This document shows, piece after piece, positions 25,422-32,873 of a stretch of DNA of 37,419 nt (within the stretch, counting starts at the first letter, position 1; every line of letters starts with the position of its first letter). Where the stretch lies: contig JAIRQQ010000086.1 in the NCBI GenBank assembly GCA_031256395.1, positions 1 to 37,419 of the forward strand, given 5' to 3'. The notes beneath the pieces were generated by a model. That model was not told the origin of the DNA and searched no databases. It was given only the letters and a program-made list of their open reading frames with translations. The translations under genes and the position numbers were made by a program. This DNA comes from Nitrososphaerota archaeon (GTDB lineage Archaea; Thermoproteota; Bathyarchaeia; Bathyarchaeales; Bathycorpusculaceae).

Positions 25422-26513
25422 TTATTCTCTGGGTTCCTGCTTAGCTTTCTCTAACTGTTTTTCTATGGGTAGGTTGTAGGGGCATTTGGGTGTGCATTGT
25501 CCGCAGTGTTCACATTTCTCGGCTTTGATTTCGAGACCGTTGTAGCGTTTTTTGGCCCAGTTTTTCAATCCATATATGTCCTGTAGCATCTGAAAACGCA
25601 GTATTGCGGGGATGTTTATGTTGTTTGGGCAGGGCATACACAAGCCGCAGTCGCGGCAGTAATAGTTGCCTAATTCAAAGCTAAACTGTTGCTTCTTCTC
25701 AGGTGTTAGACTGTGGTATTGGTTTGCGGCGTTTGCGGCGGTTTCCACCTCTGAGATACTTTTAAGCCCTGCAATAACCCCTGAGACATCTTGGGCAAGC
25801 ACATACTGCAGTGCACTGGCCACTTGTTCCTCGGCGGTTTGGCCCAATAGTGCTTTGAGTTCCTCTTCTTCTGAGATGAGCGAGAGTGAGGGTTGGTAGA
25901 GACAAGTTATCAAGTTGGAGGTTTTCACTGAGAGCGGCTTCATGATAACCACTCCTACATCATGTGCTTTTGCAGTGGGAATGAGCTCCTCAAGTGCTTG
26001 CGGTGTCACCACGTTTAGTGGTACCAAAACGGTGTCAAATTCGCCTGTTGTTATTGCTTTTGTGAGTACCCGCGGTTTATGCCCGGTGATTCCGATAAAT
26101 TTGGTTTGTCCTTCGCGCTGAGCTTGCTTGCAGGTTTGCAACACGCCATCTTCGCTCATGGCTTTGTTGAGTGTTTTTTCATCATCAATGCCATGGAGTT
26201 GCAAAATATCCACATAATCAGTTTGCAGATTTTTGAGGCTCACTTCAAAGTCTTGGAGCGATTCGCGTTTGGTTCGATTGCCTGTTTTGGTAGCAATTAT
26301 ACATTGATTTCTTTTTTTGTTTTGGAGTGCTTCACCGATTTTTTCTTCGCTATCCCCATCCCAGCGGGCGGTATCAAAATAATTAAACCCCAACTCAAAG
26401 GCATGTTGCACAACCTCGACTGCCTGAGGTTTGGGTAGTTCGGCTATCCAAGTGCCGCCAAAGCCTACTTGGGACATTCTTAGATTAGTTCTGCCCAGCC
26501 GTCGCCTATCCAT
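25422..26513 (-). CDS. Aldo/keto reductase with C-terminal 2x[4Fe-4S] ferredoxin domain
   Basis: I start it at ATG 26513 (the track begins one TTG codon earlier). Residues 1-270 form the AKR barrel: MDRRRLGRTNLRMSQVGFGG, the catalytic Asp48 (FDTA), Lys77 (ATKTG) and His108 (LQLHG) in track numbering. The catalytic Tyr normally found in DTAxxYGxSE is missing, because the sequence reads DTARWDGDSE with Asp at that place. The C-terminal part carries two clusters: C287-xx-C-xx-C-xx-CP and C335-xx-C-xx-C-xxx-CP. Such fusions are common in anaerobes, usually of unknown substrate. The ferredoxin part may make electron transfer the main task. It lies 13 bases behind a B12-rSAM gene, so the two are very probably co-transcribed. 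Confidence 0.87.
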   Translation of the reverse strand: MDRRRLGRTNLRMSQVGFGGTWIAELPKPQAVEVVQHAFELGFNYFDTARWDGDSEEKIGEALQNKKRNQCIIATKTGNRTKRESLQDFEVSLKNLQTDYVDILQLHGIDDEKTLNKAMSEDGVLQTCKQAQREGQTKFIGITGHKPRVLTKAITTGEFDTVLVPLNVVTPQALEELIPTAKAHDVGVVIMKPLSVKTSNLITCLYQPSLSLISEEEELKALLGQTAEEQVASALQYVLAQDVSGVIAGLKSISEVETAANAANQYHSLTPEKKQQFSFELGNYYCRDCGLCMPCPNNINIPAILRFQMLQDIYGLKNWAKKRYNGLEIKAEKCEHCGQCTPKCPYNLPIEKQLEKAKQEPRE

Positions 26514-26526
26514 CAAATCACCCTTA

Positions 26527-27903
26527 TTAGGCAGTGCCGTTGGCTTTTTTGGTGCCGTGCAACAATCGATTTTTGGTGAAGGTTAGAATGCCTTCACGTT
26601 TGGCTCGTTTTAGAATCTGTTTGGGCCTCATGTGGAAACTCTTAAAGAAGCGCCATTGTAGTGCTTTGAGTGCTTCATAGTCGTATTGGTCGCTTTTGAC
26701 GCTTAGCAAATACTCGTCGAGTTGGGTATAGTTTTTGTTTTGGAGCAGTTCTTTGTAGATTTTACTATCAGGATAAGCGATAAAGATATTGAACTGACAA
26801 TAATCCGGATCAATTTTTTTAGCGAATTTGAGTGATTTTTCCATATCCTCCAAGGTCTCATCGGGTAATCCAAGCATAAAAGAGCAGGCGGTTTCTATGT
26901 GGTGTTTTTTGCATAGTTTAAAGGCAGTTTCGACTTGTTGGGGGGTGGTATTTCGATTTATACGTTTTAGGATTTTAGGTGAGCCCGATTCCACGCCAAA
27001 CCAGATGACTTTACAGCCTGCCTTGCTCATAAGCTCCAAGAGCTCCTCATCCACCAAATCCACCCGAGTATCACAAACCCACTCTAAATCCAGTTTTTGC
27101 TCAATCATGAGGTTGCAAAGCGTTTTGGTTTTTTCTTTGTTTAGGGTAAAATTATCGTTTATGAAATAGATGCCCTTTGTACCATAGCGGCTCTGTAGAT
27201 CTTGAATTTCGCCTATGACGCGTTTTGGGCTAAAGTTGCGATTGATGTTGCCCCAGAGTTTGCGGGTTTCACAAAACCCACAACTATACACACACCCTCG
27301 GCTAATGCTCATAACATCCGCCGGTTTAGCCTCTAAGAATTCGATGGTGCGATCATACTGCTCAAGGGGCAACAAATGCCTAGCGGGGTAGGGAATCTCA
27401 TCCATATCCTCAATAAATTTAGGTGCATTTACGATGATGCCGCTTGGGGTTCTACATGCCACCCCTGGAATCGATGTTACTTGGTCTAGTTTGTTCTGTG
27501 TTAGGGCGTTTGCTAATTGAGTTATAGCCCGCTCGCCTTCTCCGATAATAGCATAATCAATCTCGTTATGTGCCAAAAGTGTCTCAGGCAAATAAGACGC
27601 ATGCCAGCCACCCACCACCACCACACAATCCGTTTTTGCCTCTTTTATGGCCTGAGCGGTTTCTAGGCAACGCGCAAACGTAGCTGAACCACAAGTAATC
27701 CCCACCATAAACGGTTGGCGCTGTCCAATTATTTGCTTAACTTCTTCAAGAGACTTGTTGGCCAAATAATTATCCAACATCTCAACCGTATAACCCGCCT
27801 TCTCAAGGGCGCCTGCAATATACATCAACCCAATAGGCGGCAAACGTTTCCCATGATACCACGTATCTTTTTCAGGGGGCGCAGTAGTCATAAGCAAAAT
27901 CAA
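26527..27903 (-). CDS. B12-binding domain radical SAM protein (paralogue 5)
   Basis: A 458-residue BchE-like protein. The cobalamin-type domain has VGGWHASYLPETL (about 98-110), which differs from the GGPH of the closer paralogues and resembles another branch of the family. The radical SAM site is SRGCVYSCGFC with Cys204, Cys208 and Cys211. The barrel continues with FINDNFTLN, CDTRVDLVD and WFGVESGSPKIL, and the C-terminus is basic (HMRPKQILKRAKREG). The substrate is unknown. It is first gene of a two-gene operon with the ferredoxin-like aldo/keto reductase, which may act on the same pathway or supply electrons (inference). Confidence 0.9.
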   Translation of the reverse strand: MILLMTTAPPEKDTWYHGKRLPPIGLMYIAGALEKAGYTVEMLDNYLANKSLEEVKQIIGQRQPFMVGITCGSATFARCLETAQAIKEAKTDCVVVVGGWHASYLPETLLAHNEIDYAIIGEGERAITQLANALTQNKLDQVTSIPGVACRTPSGIIVNAPKFIEDMDEIPYPARHLLPLEQYDRTIEFLEAKPADVMSISRGCVYSCGFCETRKLWGNINRNFSPKRVIGEIQDLQSRYGTKGIYFINDNFTLNKEKTKTLCNLMIEQKLDLEWVCDTRVDLVDEELLELMSKAGCKVIWFGVESGSPKILKRINRNTTPQQVETAFKLCKKHHIETACSFMLGLPDETLEDMEKSLKFAKKIDPDYCQFNIFIAYPDSKIYKELLQNKNYTQLDEYLLSVKSDQYDYEALKALQWRFFKSFHMRPKQILKRAKREGILTFTKNRLLHGTKKANGTA

Positions 27904-28079
27904 GCCAATCGACTCTCCGAGGACATTTCAGGTTTGATAACTCGCGCCGCTTATAGCTTTAACGGAAAAACAACCTCCATAGCTTTAGCATTCTTTCCCG
28001 CCGCTTACCTTAACAAAAAAGTTAGATAGATTAAATAACAAAAACCAACCTAAACTCACAATACACCCAAAAAACATAG

Positions 28080-29348
28080 TCAGGTGGATTTTTTGTGTTG
28101 GTATTTTCTCAAAAACAACAACCCCAAACAGACAACAACCGCAACCGCAACAATAGCCGCTGTAACAGCACCACCGATAAAGACCAGTGACCGTGGTGCA
28201 TTAGCAACAGTAAAGGTTATGGTTTCAGAGGCACCCATGTTTCCATATTTATCCTCTGCAAACACTCTCACACTATGACGCCCACTAGACAACCCCGACA
28301 GAGAAACATTACCCCCAACCGTTACGTTGGCTTGACCATCAAGACTATACCCCATCCACACAACCGGATGATTTAAACTAAACTCAAGGGACACCGGAGT
28401 CCCAAAATCATACCTGCCCCCCTCTTCAAGAGATAAAACTGAAATCTCAGGCGCAATCCGGCCATAACCAAACGGCGTATACACAAAAACCCTCTGAAAA
28501 TGAACCCGATCAGTATTCGCTACATGCCTAAACATCTCAAAATTTTTACTAAAATACTCACGCAACTCATAAGGCAATGCATTAGGAAAACTATAGGTTT
28601 CGGTGCAGCCTCCCAAGACATACAATAACCCATCTACCTCAACAACCCCTCGGCCATGAAGCCCAAGCGGCACGTTCGTTCCATCCATCCAACTATCTAA
28701 AACAAGATCGTGAATCCTAAGCCCAATCCCATCACAAACATACTCCCGACCATCAAAAACCATTCCATCAGAAGGCATCTCCGGCCAAGGCCCCTCATAC
28801 ACCGACCAAGTATCCTCTATGGGATCATAAACCTCACAAAGCTCCGAATTTACATGTCCGCCCATGACATATATGTAACCGTCCACAACACACGCAGACG
28901 CACCATTTCTGGGAGTTGGTATAGATGCCTTTCTTGTCCATTGGTTTGTGGCGGGGTCATAAACCTCATTTACTCCATAGAGACCCGAGGAGGCTTTACT
29001 TCCACCTATATAGTAAATTTTACCCATAGAACATACTGCGACGCCTCCGTATCGGGGTGTAGGCAATGATGACAGAGTCATCCAAGTATTAGTCTGCGGG
29101 TCATATTTCTCAACGGCACCAGTAACCAGCCACTGACCCCACGAAACAAGACCGCCAATCGCATATATCTTGCCATCCAGTACCACCGTGCCAAAATAGC
29201 TTCGCGGATAACGCATAGAGGCCATCTCAACCCAAATATTCTCCTCCGGCGGCGGTACAGGTGCCCCCAAAACAGAAGTCCCAACAACTAAGCAAAAAGA
29301 TAACAAAACTGCCAAAACTAACCCTGTTACCCTGCTCACACGATCCAT
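28080..29348 (-). CDS. Secreted Kelch-repeat beta-propeller, membrane-anchored (copy 1)
   Basis: A 422-residue protein. It has a signal peptide (about 1-29, core LVLAVLLSFCLVVG) and PPPEEN.W at the mature N-terminus. About five Kelch repeats follow, with GKIYAIGG, GKIYYIGG, GYIYVMGG and GLLYVLGG and paired YDP.T..W motifs. An Ig-like domain (about 300-385; YSLDGQANVTVGGNVSLSG) and a membrane helix precede the tail LRKYQHKKST. Kelch propellers bind proteins or glycans, and some carry enzyme activity. None can be assigned here. It is a clear duplicate of the gene at 29556, which lies directly upstream on the same strand. Start ATG, stop TGA. Confidence 0.88.
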   Translation of the reverse strand: MDRVSRVTGLVLAVLLSFCLVVGTSVLGAPVPPPEENIWVEMASMRYPRSYFGTVVLDGKIYAIGGLVSWGQWLVTGAVEKYDPQTNTWMTLSSLPTPRYGGVAVCSMGKIYYIGGSKASSGLYGVNEVYDPATNQWTRKASIPTPRNGASACVVDGYIYVMGGHVNSELCEVYDPIEDTWSVYEGPWPEMPSDGMVFDGREYVCDGIGLRIHDLVLDSWMDGTNVPLGLHGRGVVEVDGLLYVLGGCTETYSFPNALPYELREYFSKNFEMFRHVANTDRVHFQRVFVYTPFGYGRIAPEISVLSLEEGGRYDFGTPVSLEFSLNHPVVWMGYSLDGQANVTVGGNVSLSGLSSGRHSVRVFAEDKYGNMGASETITFTVANAPRSLVFIGGAVTAAIVAVAVVVCLGLLFLRKYQHKKST

Positions 29349-29404
29349 CCTGTATCATATCCTTGCTTCTTAGCTGTTAAGCTGAATAATAGCTAGTGAA
29401 GGCG

Positions 29405-29418
29405 GTATTATTTTTTAC
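29405..29418 (-). promoter_or_regulatory. TATA-type promoter of Kelch copy 1
   Basis: On the minus strand GTAAAAAATAATACCGC stands about 60 bases before the ATG. The same block, GTAAAAAATATACCGC, occurs upstream of Kelch copy 2, followed in both by ACTAGCT. Confidence 0.5.
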
Positions 29419-29555
29419 TGTTTTGTAATTTTATTGTTTGATGTTAATTTATTCTTGGAGGAGCCGTTTGAAGGGTTGTATTACTGGTGTCTGCAATATC
29501 AGTTTTATAGTATTTGCCATTTGCAAATAGTCGCCCAACAATCCAGTCGCTTGGT

Positions 29556-30998
29556 CTACATGGGTTTTTTGTGGTAGTGGTGTTTTCTTAAAACCACTAA
29601 CCCCACACAAACACCAATAATAACCACTGCCGCTCCCGTAGTTGCAACAATAGCTCCTAAGGGAAACAGTGGTTTAGGTGCAACCGTAAATACTATGGTT
29701 TGTGAGGTGCCTATACTTCCATATTTTCCCTCTTCTGCAAACACTGTAATATTGTGTCCTCCCCTTGTCAGTCCCGTCAAAGTGGTATTGCCCCAAATTG
29801 TCACATTAGCCTGTCCATCAAGACTATATCCCAACCAAGATACTGAGCGATCCAAACCCAAAACAAGTGGCACATCCCCAAAAGCATACTCTCTACCATC
29901 CTCCAAAGACAAAATCGAAACTACCGGTGCAACCTGCCCAAACCCCAGCGGAACATATTGCTCAAGTATCGCTGTTGGAGTTATAACCCGATAGGGATGA
30001 ATACACCACGGATCAAACCCATTAGTATAACCCCCCAAAACATACACTATATCATCTATAATCTCCATCGCAAAACCTCGCCGTGGAAGAGGAACCTCTC
30101 CAAGGGACTTCCAACTATTAGATTCTAAATCAATTACCAATAGGTCATGAGCATAAGTCTCACGCGCCCTAAGTGGGCTGTACAAACAATAAAGACTATC
30201 TGGGGCATAAACCCCTGAAGTAAACCTACAGTGGACTGTATTTGGGTTATAGAATATTTTGTCTGATGTTGCAATCACGCTCCAGGCATCGGTTTGTGTA
30301 TTATAGAGTTGAACCATAGACTCTACCGGGTAGCTGGTGGCTAAGCCCTTTGTTAGCCAATAGCTGGGTTCAGCATAAACCCCAACAACATAGATTTTAC
30401 CCTCATAAACAGCCGAGTCATACCCCCAAAACCCATCTGGTTTCGATGTCCTATATGTCCAACTATCAACTAATGGATCATAAACCAAAGTCAAAGAACT
30501 ATTGGGCGAGCTTCCAAACACAAATATTTTTCCATCCACCGTATTTGCCTGCACATTTTTTTGAGGCAACGGCATGGTCGTTTTACTTTCCCAGACATCT
30601 AATACCGTATCATAAACCAGATTAAACTTTTCATTTATGCAGTAAATCTTGCCCTCAACAACCGCAGTAGCAAACCCACTACTCGCAATGGGCATAGGCG
30701 CCCTATATGTCCAGCTGTTAGAAAACGGATCATACACCTCATTAATCGTAAGCTCCATTTCCACAATCATAAATTTGTCTTCGGCATACTTATACGCCAA
30801 ACCGCCCATGGCATAGATTTTACCCTCCACCACCGCAGTACCTAAATCCCAACGCGGTTCATGCATCGGTGTCACTCTAATCCACGTATTCTCCTCTGGT
30901 GGCGTCACTGGATCTGCTAAAACAAGCGCTTGGACAAATAAGCAAAAAGATAACAATACCACAAAAACCAATCCTGCCACTCTGCACAAACTGCCCAT
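29556..30998 (-). CDS. Secreted Kelch-repeat beta-propeller, membrane-anchored (copy 2)
   Basis: A 480-residue paralogue of the neighbouring Kelch gene. It has a signal peptide (core LVFVVLLSFCLFVQALVLA), the mature start TPPEENTW and about six Kelch repeats (GKIYAMGG, GKIYCIN, GKIFVFGS, GKIYVVGV, DIVYVLGG). A more degenerate middle holds an extra blade. The Ig-like domain (YSLDGQANVTIWGNTTLTG) shares most of its core with copy 1, before the membrane helix and a His/Lys-rich tail. Start ATG with GAGTGA upstream. It ends in TAG, with TAA 17 codons later. The two genes are about 200 bases apart, each with its own promoter, so they are separately transcribed tandem duplicates. The ligand is unknown. 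Confidence 0.87.
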   Translation of the reverse strand: MGSLCRVAGLVFVVLLSFCLFVQALVLADPVTPPEENTWIRVTPMHEPRWDLGTAVVEGKIYAMGGLAYKYAEDKFMIVEMELTINEVYDPFSNSWTYRAPMPIASSGFATAVVEGKIYCINEKFNLVYDTVLDVWESKTTMPLPQKNVQANTVDGKIFVFGSSPNSSLTLVYDPLVDSWTYRTSKPDGFWGYDSAVYEGKIYVVGVYAEPSYWLTKGLATSYPVESMVQLYNTQTDAWSVIATSDKIFYNPNTVHCRFTSGVYAPDSLYCLYSPLRARETYAHDLLVIDLESNSWKSLGEVPLPRRGFAMEIIDDIVYVLGGYTNGFDPWCIHPYRVITPTAILEQYVPLGFGQVAPVVSILSLEDGREYAFGDVPLVLGLDRSVSWLGYSLDGQANVTIWGNTTLTGLTRGGHNITVFAEEGKYGSIGTSQTIVFTVAPKPLFPLGAIVATTGAAVVIIGVCVGLVVLRKHHYHKKPM

Positions 30999-31047
30999 AC
31001 GGTATCACTCTTGCTTTAGCTATCCAGCTAGTAATGGTTGCGTGAGC

Positions 31048-31062
31048 GGTATATTTTTTACT
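31048..31062 (-). promoter_or_regulatory. TATA-type promoter of Kelch copy 2
   Basis: On the minus strand TAGTAAAAAATATACCGC lies about 55 bases before the ATG and matches the block upstream of Kelch copy 1. Confidence 0.5.
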
Positions 31063-31100
31063 ATTTGCAGTTATTGCCCATGATGGAATCGGACTTTTTG

Positions 31101-31119
31101 TTTAATAAAAAATATAAGG
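31101..31119 (+). promoter_or_regulatory. Probable TATA box of the XPB operon
   Basis: TTTAATAAAAAATATAAGG lies about 90 bases before the GTG start at 31206 and is the best box-A match in the gap. It implies a leader of about 60 bases. Confidence 0.35.
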
Positions 31120-31205
31120 AATTCACAACATTACTCTTGCCGCATAACATTTCACTTGGGGACTAAAATTAACCGTGGAAATCTCTCAAACTAATCTACT
31201 CATAG

Positions 31206-32873
31206 GTGTCTGACTTGATTGATGCTGTCTACAAGCCGCTTATTGTTCAAAGCGATATGACCTTGTTGCTTGAAACAAACAATGCATCCTACGAATCTGC
31301 CCGTGATGAGCTCTTAACGTTTGCTGAGATGGTAAAATCTCCAGAATATATTCACACTTATAAGATGACTCCGATTTCTCTTTGGAATGCCGCCAGTGCA
31401 GGCGTAAAGAGTGCTGATATTTTAGCAACCCTTGAAAAATATAGTAAATATCCCATATCTGAAACAGTTATTGCACGCTTAACCCAGATCAGCGGCCGCT
31501 ATGGCAAGGTACGAATCTGTAAAGAACAAAACGAATTATTTCTTGAAACCGACGACCAATACATCATGGCCCAGCTATGCGCAGAAAAAACAGTTTCTAA
31601 ATTCTTTATTGACACACCCAAAAATAATCAAGTAAAAATTGATCCCGTGTTTCGGGGCCATATCAAGCAGGCGCTTATGAATATCCAATTCCCATCCGAG
31701 GATTTGGCAGGATATGCGGATGGGGCAACCTTACTTGTTGATTTACGACGTGATGTTTTTCAGCCCCGCGATTACCAGCTTGATGCGGTTTGTGCTTTTC
31801 GTGCTGGAGGCAGAGGTGATCATGGGGTTGTGGTTTTGCCTTGTGGGGCGGGAAAAACCATTGTGGGAATTGCGGCTATGGCAGAGCTAAAAACCGAGAC
31901 CTTGATTCTTACAACATCAATCACTGCGGTGCGCCAGTGGATTAGTGAGCTGGTTACTAAAACAGGGTTGGATCCTGAATTGGTTGGAGAGTATAGCGGT
32001 GAGAAAAAAGATGTTCGCCCTGTGACGGTTTCGACCTATCAAATCATAAGCGCCAAAGATAAAGCAGGCGTGCAGAAGCATTTTGAGTTGTTCTTGGAGC
32101 GTAACTGGGGATTTATCATCTATGATGAGGTACATACCTTGCCTGCACCCGTTTTTCGCATAACTGCAGAGTTGCAAGCCAAGCGCCGGCTGGGCTTAAC
32201 TGCAACTTTGGTACGCGAAGATGGCCATGAAACCGACGTATTTGCCCTAATTGGCCCTAAACGCCACGAAATGGGTTGGAAAGTCCTTGAAAGCCAAGGC
32301 TGGATTGCCCAAGCGGAGTGCTTTGAGGTACGCATTGCTATGCCTGAGGAATTAAAGATGCCCTACGCAATTGCTCCCAAACGCGAAAAATTCCGCATAG
32401 CCGCCGAGAACCCCGACAAACTTGTCATTATTAACAAATTGCTTGCCAAACATGTGGGTGCGCATATTTTGATTATAGGGGTCTATCTTGAGCAGCTCCA
32501 ACATATCGCTGAGCAGCTAGGTGCACCGCTTATAACCGGCAAAACCCCCAACCGCGACCGCGAGGTGCTCTATGAGCGCTTCAAGAGCGGAGCGTTTCCA
32601 GTTTTGGTGGTCTCCAAAGTTGCCAACTTTGCCATTGATCTCCCCGATGCAAATGTGGCTCTTGAGGTTAGCGGGAGCTTTGGCTCACGCCAAGAAGAAG
32701 CTCAACGCCTTGGCCGCATTTTGCGCCCCAAACAAGGCGAAAATAAAGCCTACTTCTACACCATCGTCTCACGCGACACAACCGAGGAGAGTTTTTCGAT
32801 GCACCGCCAACTCTTTCTCACCGAACAAGGCTACCCCTACAAAATAATAGACGAGGACCCCAGCCATGAGTGA
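31206..32873 (+). CDS. XPB/Rad25-type DNA helicase of bacterial architecture
   Basis: A 555-residue SF2 helicase starting at GTG. Residues about 10-170 form the helicase-associated domain seen at the N-terminus of bacterial XPB (PLIVQSDMTLLLE, HTYKMTPISLWNAA). The motor follows: RDYQ (188-191), Walker A LPCGAGKT (211-218), DEVH (307-310), LTATLVRED with the XPB-specific RED motif (337-339) and motif VI QEEAQRLGRILRPK. XPB unwinds DNA in repair and possibly transcription. From memory, the layout and many stretches (PVTVSTYQ, GLTATLVREDG) resemble mycobacterial XPB more than short archaeal XPB. The gene overlaps the next one by eight bases (ATGAGTGA), so translation is coupled. The usual archaeal partner nuclease Bax1 is absent. 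Confidence 0.9.
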   Translation: MSDLIDAVYKPLIVQSDMTLLLETNNASYESARDELLTFAEMVKSPEYIHTYKMTPISLWNAASAGVKSADILATLEKYSKYPISETVIARLTQISGRYGKVRICKEQNELFLETDDQYIMAQLCAEKTVSKFFIDTPKNNQVKIDPVFRGHIKQALMNIQFPSEDLAGYADGATLLVDLRRDVFQPRDYQLDAVCAFRAGGRGDHGVVVLPCGAGKTIVGIAAMAELKTETLILTTSITAVRQWISELVTKTGLDPELVGEYSGEKKDVRPVTVSTYQIISAKDKAGVQKHFELFLERNWGFIIYDEVHTLPAPVFRITAELQAKRRLGLTATLVREDGHETDVFALIGPKRHEMGWKVLESQGWIAQAECFEVRIAMPEELKMPYAIAPKREKFRIAAENPDKLVIINKLLAKHVGAHILIIGVYLEQLQHIAEQLGAPLITGKTPNRDREVLYERFKSGAFPVLVVSKVANFAIDLPDANVALEVSGSFGSRQEEAQRLGRILRPKQGENKAYFYTIVSRDTTEESFSMHRQLFLTEQGYPYKIIDEDPSHE

